From the NCBI GenBank assembly GCA_030685235.1, contig MU839129.1, positions 1 to 64,000 of the forward strand: a stretch of 64,000 nt of DNA. The letters run 5' to 3'. This document shows positions 21,122 through 33,535 of this stretch, in pieces. Under the pieces are notes generated by a model. It had not been told where the DNA came from and searched no databases. It worked only from the letters and a program-made list of their open reading frames with translations. Made by a program: the position numbers and the translations under genes. Each line of letters opens with the position of its first letter. The first letter of the stretch is position 1. Origin of the DNA: Copromyces sp. CBS 386.78 (lineage: Eukaryota; Ascomycota; Sordariomycetes; Sordariales; Sordariaceae).

Positions 21122-23605
21122 ATGTAGATGTTTGTTTTGGGCTTTTTGGATTCTTGCTCTTTTGGGAGATTGATACACGGTTCGGTCTTGGTTACCTACT
21201 TGGGGTTGGGTTAGCGTTGCTTTTTACATGTTGTTGGATTTGGATTCTTGATATACCGCGATGGAGAGAGATACTGGCAGACAGATACAGAGATGGGAAT
21301 ATAGGAAGATGTGAAGCTGGGGATGTTAAGATGTGCCGTACGATACATACCCTAGACGAGGCGGTCAATTATATCTACACTACCTCTACAGTCCACGTAT
21401 GTATTCTTTCTTCATCCACTGCACAATCCCACGTGACTAAAACCAAGTAATGAAGTCCTTGTCAAGCCTAATAGTGTTTATTAGTACCTAGGGGTTTCTG
21501 TCTGTCGGAAGGACGTCTGGCGTTTGGCACCTGATGGTTTGAGTAGGTTGTTATACACCTGAAGATCCTCATTCACAAAGCCACCAAGCCGGTCCTTGTG
21601 CGAACGTTCCCGTCAGGTTGAAAATTCAAGGGTTACCTTACCTCTCTGCTAATCTCTCGTTCAAAATTTCAAGTGACGCTTGAAGGAAAAAAAAAAAAAA
21701 AAAAAAAAAGAGGAACGCTCCTTCCTCTTTCCCATCCAAATTTTGTCGTCTACCTCTCTGCTCCTTCCCACCTTCAATCCTTCCAAGCCATCCCCACGGG
21801 TCGATCAATATTTATCTCCCAAGCGGAAGACTCACCTTCACTTTTCTCTCTCTCCTTTACTTTTCTTCACATCATGCTTTCCATCTCCCCCCTCACTCAC
21901 TCAATCAAGAAGAAGTTCATGACCACCTCGTCCCTCTCAGCTTTGGCTTTGTAACCTATTCGCTCGCCCCGTCTTATTCAACACATTAACAAGGGTACCT
22001 ATAGATCGAGCCCTATCTGGGCTACTGGGCTGCTGGGGCTTCTTACGATCTTGACACTCGACACTCTTGACACTCTGCCACTCTTGACACTCTTGACACT
22101 CTTGACACTCTTGACACTCTTGACACTCTTGACACTCTTGACACTCTTGACACTCTGCCACTCTGTCTATTAGACACTCGGAACCCTTTTCACAGCCCCC
22201 CGCCGTTGCCCTGGCTGGCGCACACACGCTCGCTTAATTACTGCCTTCGGCTTCAACGAAAGTTCAAGGATAGTTCAAGCTGGACTACCTCCCCTGCTCC
22301 CCTCTGGACACTTGTCTGAGTTGTCTGAGCTGAGGTTTCTTTGGTTGGTTAACTTGCTCTTGGGACGCTGGGGGGCGTTCTGTGCTAACGGGATACGTGG
22401 CAGGGTGGCAGCTGTCAAGATATCCTGGCCTGGGCTCTCTTATGACTGAAAGGGAGTGCGGTCACGTTTACCCCTTTTCTTAACTTTACTATTTTTCTTC
22501 CTGTTTTCTCTTTATCTCTTCTTTTTTTTTTATGTCCCCCATTGTGTTTTTCTTCTCCTCTTTCCCCATTGTTCCCCACCCTCTCACTCTTTTCGGTGGT
22601 GTTGTTGTTGATAAAAAACTCTCAATTGAATGTGCCTCTTGGTTTCCATGATAATCCAATCTTTTGCTCCCTTCGTCCGAGCGGGACTACCCAATGACGT
22701 GGGAAGAAATCTTTCCACGTGCTATCCGATGTTGAGCAACGACACACACCTTCTCTCCAACGTTTGTTGTTTGTATTCTGCTCTTCGACTTGTAGTATTT
22801 GGGTTCTGAGTTGTGAACAGAGTTCGAGGTACGGTTTGATTTGCTCTCTTTCAGGGGCCCATCGTCGAGTAGGCATAACCAATGGACAACTCAGTGTACC
22901 TATACTCACTCTTCTTCACGGCAGCTATCCGGTTCCTCCCGCTTTGTTTTGCCCCGAGGAGAGCAGTCCTTTTCCCTCCGGCTTTCAGCATTGTGGTTCT
23001 TGGCCTCTTCTGGCCCAGAACCCATGTAGTTTCTGAAATCACATTGGATTCTTTGTGTTTCAGGTCTTTGAAGGCCAAAGACGGTAAGATACACCGCCGG
23101 TGGTGACAAAAGAATGCGCAAGAGGACTTGAATATAAATCCAGCCTCTTTGATGTGCCTACGTCAATGGCAAGTGGCTGAAGAGGTCTGTTTAACACTCA
23201 CTTCTCACCCAACCAATGCAGTGTGTAAGGAACCATTTGCACTGCGTTGGCCGTTTCTGACATAGTTCAGCCACGAACAATGAGGAGCACTTGAAGGATC
23301 AACTGACTGGCTGTGAAATCTTTTGAAATTCCAAGCTCATCATACACACAAAAGGGGGTTCATTCCCTTCTTCTCCCTTCTTCCTCCCTCCGTCATCCTG
23401 CTGATGGTTCAGAGTCCCTGTTCACTCCTTTTTAAAACAGATGACGTGACCGTATCTGCCGCTTCACTCTCGCACAGTCCAGTAGAAACGCGCGCGAACA
23501 TCAGGGGAGCCGTAGTAGTCGGTTGGTCGGTGGATTGGAAGTTGATTGTTCATGTTATAAGATTTGCTCTGATCTTCTTAGGAAACTCGGAAAATAGTAT
23601 AGAAT
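21122..23605. other. Intergenic region with simple repeats
   Basis: About 2.5 kb between the carnitine acetyltransferase and OSCP genes. It holds a run of 23 A at 21687-21709, a 9 bp minisatellite at 22051-22163 and pyrimidine-rich patches near 22480-22570. No coding or RNA gene is supported. Confidence 0.55.
22051..22163. repeat. 9 bp minisatellite, unit TTGACACTC
   Basis: Eight perfect tandem copies occupy 22084-22155, with degenerate copies (GACACTCG, CACTCTGC) on both sides. The unit is a multiple of three and produces a Glu-Cys-Gln repeat on the minus strand, but no gene context supports translation. Confidence 0.95.
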
Positions 23606-24805
23606 TTACAGGGCATCGTTAAGGAGCTTGTTCATCTTGGCAAGCTTGCCGGAGACGGAAAGGTCGATGGTGCGGTCGCCGATCTCGACAACGAGGCCGC
23701 CGATGATGTCGGAGTTGACCTGTTCAAAGTTTGGGTCAGATGTAAGTATGTGCCAAAGCCGGGGGTATAGCTCTATTTCTGCCGGGTTTTCGGAGGGTGA
23801 GATATGATAAACGCACCTTGTTTGTGACCTTGAGCTTCTTGCCAGAGCCGACGTAGGTGGACTTGGCAACAGCGGACTCGAGGCGGTTGAGGGTCTTGCT
23901 GTCGAGGGGCTATATGGTGGTGGTTCAGCATTTCGTTAGCACTTCCGTTTCCCATCTTTTTGTGTTTCGCGCTTCATCCAGGATCCCCCCAATCCCAACT
24001 AGAGCTTCCGCCTATGCCCAAATCCAGTACAATTGTCGTCGTCATCATTGTCGTCGTGATTCCTCCCATAAGCTCGAATCCCCTTCCGTCATCATCCTCG
24101 TAATCTCCATCCTCATTCGTATCCTTCTCCCATCCACCAAATGACGTAACGGAATAGAGCGAGCGTACCTGGGCGCTGGTAACGACCATCTCGACCTCAC
24201 CGCGGGAGGCGCTCATGAGCTCGCCGAACTTGGAGACAACGCCGGGGAGGAGGCCGAGGCGGTTGTTCTCGGCGAGGGTGGCAAGGAAGTTCTTGATGGT
24301 CTCGCCAGTGACACCGGCGCTCTTGGAGAGCTCAGCAATGATGGCGTTCTTGTCGGCGGGGGAGAGAGTGGGAGTCGCGAGGATGTGGGCGAGCTTGGGA
24401 TCCTTAGCGAAGAGGTTGCCGAGGCCGGTGATGGACTTGGCGGTAGGCTCGAGGGCATTGGTCTTGACGGCGGCCGTGTACTATATCATGTGTAAATGAC
24501 GCAGGGAACTAGTTAGCTCTCTGCTATATCTCCAGTCCATCCATTGCTTTCGATCGTCGGTTCGGTTTTATGGGGGTGAGAGCTCCAATCGACAGAACCC
24601 CACGAGCACGGGAGCTCAGGGACTAGTCAATTGGCCGTGACGTCGTGGTTCGAGGGCGTACCAGAGCAGTGGCATAGGTGCCGTCGACACCGAAGAGGGC
24701 GACGGGAGCCTTGACCTTGCTGGAGGCGGCGGCGGCGGCGGCGTAGGTACGGGCCTGGGTGTTGATAACCCGCGCGGGGCGGAGCAGGGCCTGTCGCGAC
24801 AACAT
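23606..24805 (-). CDS. Mitochondrial ATP synthase subunit 5 (OSCP, delta-type)
   Basis: Peripheral-stalk subunit linking F1 to the stator of mitochondrial F1Fo-ATP synthase. Minus-strand exons 24805-24662, 24480-24169, 23909-23817 and 23719-23606 (all donors GTACGC, GTACGC, GTGCGT; acceptors AG) give 220 residues with every codon phase zero at the joins. The amino end MLSRQALLRPARVINTQART is a mitochondrial presequence. The OSCP core runs from PVALFGVDGTYATAL through NNRLGLLPGVVSKFGELMSA, and the carboxyl signature reads VNSDIIGGLVVEIGDRTIDLS then SGKLAKMNKLLNDAL. The product length fits the family. The three introns together (537 nt) are nearly as long as the coding sequence. Confidence 0.97.
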
Positions 24806-25467
24806 GATGGGCGTGTGGGATATGATGCGGGTGGACGGGGAACCTCGATGTCGTGAAGTCAAGCTCCGGTATCAGTTTTGTCAAAGTAACGGGTGGGTTT
24901 GGAGCCGCTCGGCAAAATCGTGTCTGCCTCAGGCTGCAAAATCCTGGACCTGCCCGCTGCGCCGTCCGTCGTTACCTCTGCCAAGCCCTTTTTAGCCCGC
25001 CAGCTGCCCAGTGCTGCTTTCTCTCTGCTTTCTCTCCGGAACTGCCCGTGCTAAGTGGGGCAAGCCGATAAGGTTATCGGTGCCATCCCGTCTGCGCATC
25101 ATGCCCGACTGTTTGATGCATCCTTGATTGAACATTGACATGAAACTTCATGTGAAGTTTGACGATTTTGATCTTGCAGCATTGTGGAATTAAAAAGCGT
25201 CTATTTCCAGGAGAGGCTCCTGTCCCTCTCTACAACGAAAAATCAAAGAGATCCCGGTGCCCATTACGCGCCACCAAAACCATGCGCCGCCGCCCTTCCT
25301 GAATTCCGTAGTACCTCCATCCCTTGTCAGTCCATAGTCGCCAGCCCGCCATACCAACCAAACGAATGCCTGTAATGGAAACCATCCGCGCCCAACCTAA
25401 ACGCCGACCTGCTTAGCCCTGTCAAATACCCATGCGCCAATGCCAAAGCCATAAAAGATTTTGTCGT
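24806..25467. other. Intergenic region, OSCP promoter and MOB1 3' flank
   Basis: About 660 bases with no supported gene. The left part should carry the promoter of the OSCP gene. Confidence 0.5.
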
Positions 25468-26472
25468 TTAGTCGCTGCGCAACATGCTGTCGACCAAGTC
25501 GCCTAGAGGCCCCCAGAAATCCTTGCCGGTTGCCAGGTTGTGCTCGTCAATGAACAGCACATACTGCTTGAAGCTGGTGTTGAGATGCGGCTCCAAGCCT
25601 AGTTCGCGGATGACGGGGTAGTGGTGGCAGTAGATGTGAGCGTAAACGCGGTACATGCGCTTGAAGATCTGACGGACCAGCGCCGGGAAGGACTTGGGGA
25701 ACGGAACTCCAATCCTGCTTGGTAGGACGGCCTCGTTGTCAATGTTGCCCTGAACCCAGGTCATGAGCTGCTCGATGTAGGCGGGAGCAGGCATCTTGGT
25801 CGGTCGCTTGTAGTTCTCCGTGTCCTGCCACAAGTACTCGAACCTATACTCTGTCAGCGTGTTGGTCTTCGTGTATAAGCCTTTAATCGAACGTACTCGT
25901 CCGTCGCCTTCATCTCGGGGCAGGTCTGAGGAGAGCAGAACTCGGTAATGGCGCCATAGAGGAGGTTGATTTGGTTGTAGAAGTCCACCACTAGCACGAC
26001 TGGTTAGCGCATGCCCCTGAGCAAGACAGGTTGGGTCAGCAGGGTTGAAGCTCACTGTTTACAGCCAACCACTCGTTCTCATCTTCACCCTCAGGCAGCT
26101 TCACCACCTTTCGCAAACTACCTCCGCCAAGTGTTGCTTCGGCATATTGTCGCAGCTGGTAGCTGGTCGCACCGCCCTTGCCGCTGGCGCGGGGTCGGAA
26201 CTGGTTGCGCGTCCGCTGGTTTCTACCGTAGAACCATGTTAGCAGCTATTCCACCCAATTTTCCATCTCTGCCTGTTCTAGAGCTCGTATGGCGTCCCCG
26301 ATTATGCGTTGTGTCCGGCCACGTAGAAAGGAGATGGATGCGACGGCGAGCGGGCTCATCCTCGCTTCGTTTCCCAATTACGTCATCGGATCGCCAAGCT
26401 TCGGTGATGGGCTCGTAAAGGGCGGGAAAAGGGGGAGGGCTCAACGTACACGGTCGTAAGAAAGGAGCTCAT
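25468..26472 (-). CDS. MOB1 kinase activator
   Basis: Coactivator of NDR/LATS-type kinases (Dbf2/Sid2 class) in the mitotic-exit and septation pathway. Minus-strand exons 26472-26450, 26222-26056, 25990-25897 and 25843-25468 give 219 residues, the family norm. The first exon codes only seven full residues, MSSFLTT, and its split codon makes V. The core reads [38 protein letters not shown], then [19 protein letters not shown] with zinc-binding cysteines and [15 protein letters not shown] with the zinc-binding His pair. The tail is [17 protein letters not shown]. Intron sizes are 227, 65 and 53 nt. Splice joins restore the conserved sequence exactly, so the model is well supported. Confidence 0.96.
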
Positions 26473-27931
26473 GGCGACGGCCAAAATGTTGGAGATGCTC
26501 GGAAGGATGTTGGGTGAACTGCGACAAGTGGTTGCACGAGTAAGCGGAGGTGTACAGCTGATATGTCATTTGTTGGCGGGTGACATCTGAGTTGGCAACA
26601 GGAAGGGTCCTTGTCGCATGACCGTGGAGAGGCGAACAACGTACCGATACAAGGAAATGCGCCAGATACCGGATGCTGGAAGATTGAGACCAAATCGCGC
26701 TAATTCGACTTTTCAACCAGCCGTATGTTGATATAAGGGGTGAAGCAGAGGTTGGGTGTTTGTTAAGGACATTTGAAAGGGCGAGGGAGAGACACGGGCT
26801 TGTTTTAATTGTTTACCTACCTACCTTGAGGGATGCGCCCGACCTGACAACGACAAGTCAAGTTCGCGCTGGCAGCAGCGAATCACAGGCGGCCCCTTTG
26901 ATGGCACAGCAGCTGGGCAGGGGCAGTCGGGAAGCTCTTAGCGCCTGCCATGTCCCCGCATTAGGTTCGTCGGTAGTGGGGTCACTTCAGTTCAGGTTCC
27001 TGGCTCCACTGGTTTGAAGGGTCTCGGCCGCCCATTCCAACCTTCGAAGAGCGGCCGGCAACTTTCATGACCTTCCACTTTTGAGGATCCGAATTATCAA
27101 TGCTTCTTCTTCAGAACAACATCCCCACATCATGATCTTAGCTACCTAACGTACCTTAACAGCCAGAATGAAGGCCTGGGTTTATTCTGTCATTGGCAAT
27201 CATTTTCATCATCACCATGCTTTGTCACATGGTATTGTCACTCAGTTTCCTCCAACAACTGCCAGAGGCTTAGAGCTGTCTTCATTTTGATGAAGAGTGG
27301 CTGAAGGATCCATCTGGCTATGAACACATCCACACACAGCCTCCATCCGGTGGAGCATGGGAAGTTCCGAATCGCGGATCGACGGCACATGGCAAATCGG
27401 ATGGAAACATCCACTGCCATTCATCTCGGGCATTCCGTTGTGCGGGACCAGCCGTACTGTTGTCCATGGGAATAGTTGTCGTCGCATGGTTCATCATTCA
27501 TGGTGAGCAAGACATGCTGCACTGGAATGGTCGACGTCGCCCGGTCGGGAGATCTTCCACCGAGCTGCTTCATCCAACAACACCAACGCACCCCCGCAAT
27601 CAACGACCTTGGGGATAACAGGAGCCGGAGATAATGGCTAAATGTCTTCTATGTGACCATCTTTGCCCTGTTCGGGACAGCAACCCCCCTCACCTTCCCC
27701 AGACTACCGGGTGGACAGGCTAATGGTGGCTTCTCCATGTTGACGATCCACGGTTTGCCCTATGGCAGTGCCCGGATAGATGAGGAGAAGTGTCCGCCAA
27801 GATGAAGCGACTGACCTCAACCCAGAGAAAGAAACTACACCTCCCAAGTATAAGGTATCATGAAGATATCCCTAGGACTATGGCTGTGAGTATCAGATAG
27901 CTCAAGTGAGCTAAGGTATGTACAAGTGACA
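26473..27931. other. Intergenic region upstream of MOB1 and the glycosidase pseudogene
   Basis: About 1.46 kb between divergent transcription units. No domain-bearing frame or repeat was recognised. Confidence 0.5.
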
Positions 27932-28255
27932 ATGCGGCATCTTACCTTCCTCATCCTCCTCCTCCCCTGCCTAGCCGAGGCCAAAATCTCCGCCCACCAA
28001 AGACAAAAAGTAGTCCAAGCCTACAACCCCCGACGGAACGCCAGCTCAGACTCCACCCTCTTACAAGTAGGAAATGGCAACTTTGCCTTCGGCGCCGACA
28101 TCACCGGCCTGCAGACCTTCAAGCCCTACGCCACGGTTTCAACATGGGGCTGGCACAACTTCAGTACCCACCACGCCCAACCAGACATCTATCGATGACT
28201 TCACCGGCTTGCAGTGGTGGACTCACGACAGACTGGTGTCCTACACCCAGCCTAA

Positions 28256-28281
28256 GGGCGTGTTCGGTGCCCCGTTTTTGG
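28256..28281 (+). repeat. Harbinger terminal inverted repeat, left
   Basis: 26 bp, perfect inverse of 39206-39231; homology continues imperfectly inward (GGAAATGG...AGGATTTCC against AGAAATC...ATTTCC). Confidence 0.93.
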
Positions 28282-28319
28282 ACCTGGAAATGGGCTTTCA
28301 GAAGTAGGATTTCCGTAGA

Positions 28320-28552
28320 TATCACGGGAAGAGGGCGAGAGGTTGGGTGTAGATGATTGATATGCGTAATTGCACGAGGGAAGAAAGGGAAGAGTGTAGA
28401 GGTGCGATCGGGAGATAGGCCTTTATGGGATTCGAGCTATGAACCCCTAGTGGGTCCATAGCGGGAGGTACAGCTAATTAACCGATAATAGTAATAAGAG
28501 TCTTAAAGAATTACTATTACTAGTATATATAATATAAGCTAACCCTATAATA
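28320..28552 (-). repeat. Gypsy LTR, left (3' LTR in element orientation)
   Basis: 233 bp. Starts TATCACGGG and ends CCTATAATA, RIP-altered forms of a TGTCACGGG...GTGACA repeat; preceded by GTAGA at 28315-28319. Confidence 0.9.
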
Positions 28553-29699
28553 CTTCTTCGGACTAAAAGAAGCTATATAATTAATTAAAATTATATAAAA
28601 TAATAAATAACCTTATTAAATATTTAGTTTAACCGTAAAAAACTTCTATGGCCGCTAATTGTAGCGACTTTCTTTCGTACTTTATTCGCGGAGCTTCCGC
28701 TTTTATAACCGGCTCTTCTATTTCTTCTAGCGTCCTCCTCCGCTTCTGCTCCGCCGCTAACTAATTTAGGGGTATTAGAGCTTCTAGGTATACTTCGTAA
28801 AATTGCCGTATTATATTAAGAGACATAGTTATATTAGTACGTAATTATTATAAAAGTTAATAAGGTAGTGTTTAAATAACGAAATACTTTTAACGACCGT
28901 TAGTTATTTTACGGTAATTATTAATTTTAATAAAATTTTATTCTATTAAATCTTTTTTATTATTAATCTTCTTTATATTACGATTGTAATTCGTATAGAT
29001 ATCCTTTTCTTATACTTCTAATTAACCCGGGATATTTACTTCGGCCTATAGTTTAATTTTATTAATATAGAAAGTCGGGCTACATTTTATATTAACGGGG
29101 AATTTAAATATAATTTTATAATTATCCGTTTTAATAATTTCGAATAGGCCCTTATAAAGGGGGGTGAATTTTACGTATGGGCGGCCGGTATCGAAGTTTT
29201 CCGTATTAAATAGGACTTTATTTCCCGCTTTATACTTTAGGGTATTTATTTATTAAATATTAGCGTTAATTTTATATTATTATTAAATTTACTTTATTTA
29301 GTCCGTAATATATTTTAATACTTTTTTAAAATGGTCGGCTATTTTATTAATTTTAAAATACTTTATTTACTATTAAATTAATAGGTTTAGCGGATATAGC
29401 TTTGCTAATTCGATGCTTATCCGAAAGTAAAAATTATAATTAGTAAAAAAAGGAAATATTTCTATTATTTTAGAAATTAGATTATTATTAGTAAATTCCG
29501 CAATTAGGAATTAATTTACTTAATTATCCTACGCCCAATTAATATAAAAACGAAGATATTTCTCTATTTCTATATTAATATATTCCGTTTAACTGTTAAT
29601 AGTTAGGTAGAACGTAGAGGAGGGTTTGAGAGCTATTTTTAAACGGGAGGATAAAATTCTTTAAAACTATAAAATGAATTAGGAATTATAATTTAAAAT

Positions 29700-29860
29700 A
29701 ATAGAGTCCGGTAAATTATAAATATTATAAATCTTCTTAATAAACCGGTCTACTAATTCTTCGGCCGTAAAGCTAATTATAGGAATAAAGTATCGTATTT
29801 TTATTAAATAGTTAACGACAACGGCTACGTATTTAAACTCCTATTTCTAATGTATATAGG
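29700..29860 (-). pseudogene. Gypsy integrase core remnant
   Basis: On the minus strand near 29850-29750 one frame reads FKYVAVVVNYLIKIRYFIPI then ISFTAEELVDR. This is a RIP-altered copy of the integrase block with VVVDRLTKxxHFIP, the catalytic Asp having become Asn. Confidence 0.75.
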
Positions 29861-31254
29861 GCGTTAAAGGGATAACGTAATTTATAGAAATATTTTTCTA
29901 TAGTACGAAAAGTACTACTAACGGTTTTAAAAATTTATAAAGGGAGTATTGTAACGGTTTAGATTTAGTATACGGTAGGTAGGCCTTATAGTAGGCCTTA
30001 ACGGTATTAAATATCTTTAATTAGAAAAAAGATTAAGAGAGTAACGAATAGGTTTTTTTACGACCCGGGTAACTAGTAGACGGCGAATTATATATATAGC
30101 GAAGGAATTAGAATTAAAGTTTAATATCGTTAAAGTTAATAATAACGGTACTTCGAAAGTATATTCGTCTTTATATTACCCTATATTTAACGAAAAATAT
30201 TTTTTCAAATAATTTTTTACTTCTTTAAATTATACGTAGCGACCGGGGTCCGATAAATAAGCGAATAAATCTTATAAAAATATTAACTTCTTATAACTCT
30301 CTATAATTAAATTGTTAGTAAATTTATTATTTATTATTTTTAAGTTGTAAATATATTTGGTTCCGACGTTAATAACCTCTTTTCCACTTTTTAAAACGAA
30401 AGTTCTATTAACGAAGATATTATAATTGAATAAAATTTTATTTCTAATTAGTAGCCGTTTATCGGCTTTATCTTTAAGTAAGTCTTCTAATTTCTTGTTT
30501 AGAACGTTGGAGTATACTTATAATAAACCCGGTCGGTATTTAATTATAAAGTTAAATCGGGAGAGAAATTAGGATTATTATATATATTAGGGGGTAAATT
30601 ACTTATTAACGGTAAAGGATTTTAAACTTTTATAATCCGTAAGGACTTTAAATAATTATTATATTCCTTTTAATTCGGGGCGCTATTCTTCTAATACTTT
30701 AATAATAGTAAATAACTTTTTATTGTAAATATTATAATTATATTTAGTTAAAGAGTGCTGTTAGTTAAAATAGGCGACGGGGCGAAGGATATTATTATTA
30801 TCGTATTGTAATAACGTACTACTATAGGCCTAATTAGAAATATTTATTTTTATAATGGTTTATTTAAATTAATTGTAAATACGAAGAATAAGTCTACTAT
30901 TAAAAGCCTTTTTAAATACTTCGAAAGATTTCTAGTACTATTTATCCTATTCTTATCCCGTTATTTTCTTAGTTAATTCGTATAATAGGCCGGCGATAAT
31001 AGAAAAATATTTAATAAAATGATAATAGAAGTTAGTAAATTTTAGGAAGCGTTAGAATGATTTTTTAGAGTTTAGAACTTCTTATATTGTAATTATAGAG
31101 ACCTTTTCTAAGTTTATCTTAAAATTACTTAGGGTAATAATAAGACCTAAATATTTAATTCGCTATATATAGAATTCGTATTTATTAATATCGATTTAGA
31201 GTCCTACTTTAATTATTTTTTATAAGACTTCCTTAACATATCCTTCGTACTCTT

Positions 31255-31385
31255 TTTCGTTATTAGAATAAATTAAGATATTATCGAAATAAATGGTAGC
31301 GTAAATATTAAGGATATTATATAAAACGTCGTTAATATAATTTTAGAAAGTTCTCGGCGCGCCCTATAAACCGAATAGATATACA
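31255..31385 (-). pseudogene. Gypsy reverse transcriptase core remnant
   Basis: On the minus strand the frame at 31380-31338 reads LFGL-stop-GAPRTF, the altered FGLxxAPxTFQ motif. At 31305-31255 it reads IYATIYFDNILIYSNNEKE, the altered YxDDILIYS active site with one Asp now Asn. Confidence 0.85.
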
Positions 31386-33474
31386 ATAGATTTATAAAGG
31401 TTAAAGCGGGTAATAAAGGCGGTGAACTATTTATATTCCTCTTTAATACGGATTTTATTAAATATAGTAATAATATTAAATTTCGTAAAGATTTTAGCCT
31501 TATAAATTATATTAAGGGTTTTTTTAATTAGTAGTAGCGGATAATATATTTTTATTATAACGTTATTAATACTACGGTAGTTTATGTAAATGCGAATTCC
31601 GCTACTGGGTTTCTTAATTAGTAAGAGAGGGGAGGTGGCTATAAATTATAATAACCGGATAAATTTCTTCTTTAAATTATTATCGATTTACTTTTTAATA
31701 ATAATAATTTTTATAGGTGATATACGTTATAACCGTACGTTAGGAGGTTACTTTTTTAATTATAATTCGATTTTATAATCGTATAAACGATAGGGAGGGA
31801 TTTTTTCCGTTAGCGAGGGTAGGAAAGCGGCGACTTCGTTAATATATTTCCGTTCCTTAAAATAGTTTAAAATTTCGATAATTTCTTCTTTAGTTTTTAA
31901 TAGTCGGTCTACCTTATCGAAAAATTTCTTTATATCCTCCTCGTTGATTTTGGTTAAGTATATTTATTAAATAATTTCTTCGTATACGGGCGCGTCGGTT
32001 TCGAGATTTCTAGTAAGGTTAATTACTTTAGTGAGGATTATAGCTTTTCGGGTATTTTTTGAAGTATAAATATTAATTATTTCGTTAATGAAGTTATGAA
32101 GCGTAGGGGGTAGATTTTCTTTATATTTCCTTCTATCGCCTTTTATAATATTATTAATTATTTCCTCGGTTAAATTTAAATTTTAAAGATTTATTATAGT
32201 TACTAGCCTTTCGATTTTAATATAATTTGTAACGTACGGTTATAGTTATTCCTTTTTATAAATAAAGTTAAATACGGTTATATTAAATGCCCTAATATTA
32301 TTAAGGTTGAATTTATAATCGGGTTTACGAAAATAGTAGTATTAGGGGCGATTTGCGCTAATTAAAATACGGCGGCTATTTATATATATATAGGGCTTAT
32401 AAAATACGGGGCTTTTAATTTTAATAAGGAGAGTGGTAGTATTAGTAATAATAATTTTAGATTTAGCTTTCTAGGCTATTAACGTTTTAATAGGAGTAGG
32501 GACCGTATAGTAACTAGTTTTAGGATCGATTTTAGGTTTAATAACGGTAGGAAGGAATTTAGGAGCGGATAAGGGTTTTAGAGTGGGCTCCGTTACAATT
32601 TTTTAATCTTCTCTTTTTTAATAATTAAAGGGCGAAATTCTTCTTTTTTAATAATTAGAGAAGGAAATTCAGTCTCTTCCTTTTTAATTAGTAGTAAAGG
32701 GGTTGGGCGGACGGAAGCTACTAAGACCCGGTTAATAAGGGTTTTAAATATTATTATTTAGTATTTAGGGAAATCCGTTAGTAAGTAGCGGCTTCGGTAG
32801 GCGGTATAGTTAAAGTATATATTATATTATTTATAATCGATTTTGGGCCGATAATATTATATTTATAGGAAATTTAAGATAATTAGGTATTTTTTAAAGA
32901 TATTATAAATTAAAAAGGTAATCGTTTCTTCGTAAAGGCCGATCCGGAGTTTAATTATTATTCCTTTAAAAATAATACCCTTAATTATTCCGTTAGTAAG
33001 AACGAACTTTTTTATTTTTAATAACCGGAAATAGGGAAGGTTATTTTTAACGATAAAAGAGTAATTAATAAATACGAAAGTAGAATAACCGCTATTAATA
33101 AAGGTAATATAATAGTTTTTATACGAACGGGTTATAATATAAGAGGATAAAAGTATTAAATTTGGGGAAGTAGAATTATTTAATAATTAAATTTTAATTT
33201 CTTTTAAACCCTTTAATTCCGTAGAATTTAAAATTTGTTTTTTAAATATAACCCGGCTAAGCTTTTATACGCAATTATATATAGAAGCTAAATGTTTTTT
33301 TAATTATTATAATATTTTTTACTAATAGCGGGCTCGGTAATTAGAGTAGCCGAAGTAATTGGAGTAGTATCGGCGGCGTAAATTTATTTTTAATTATAAT
33401 TTTTACTACGATTTTTATTCTTTAACTTTTTGCTAGCGGAATATTAAAGGCTTTAGGAATTATAGTTAATTAAA

Positions 33475-33535
33475 GCAGTATAGTCGTAGGTAATATAGCC
33501 GGGCTTACTATAACGACGGTAGAAACTATTATAAG
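33475..33535 (-). pseudogene. Gypsy gag zinc-knuckle remnant
   Basis: Minus-strand FYRRYSKPGYITYDYT keeps the spacing of a CxxCxxxGHxxxxC knuckle with its Cys and His codons turned to Tyr or Arg, as C-to-T on either strand would do. Moderate support only. Confidence 0.55.

Noticed and set aside
22084..22155. Regular short repeats as a CRISPR-like array
   Set aside because: Units are 9 bp and directly abutting without spacers, in a eukaryotic genome; it is a minisatellite.
28246..28254. An 8 bp CCRGCCTA duplication that would make the outer transposon a hAT element
   Set aside because: It leaves three unmatched bases at one end and puts the host gene out of frame. The TAA duplication with GGGCGTG ends and a HARBI1-type relic fits everything.
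31590..31778. Short plus-strand frame within the gypsy element
   Set aside because: It is antisense to the reverse transcriptase region and reflects RIP-biased composition only.
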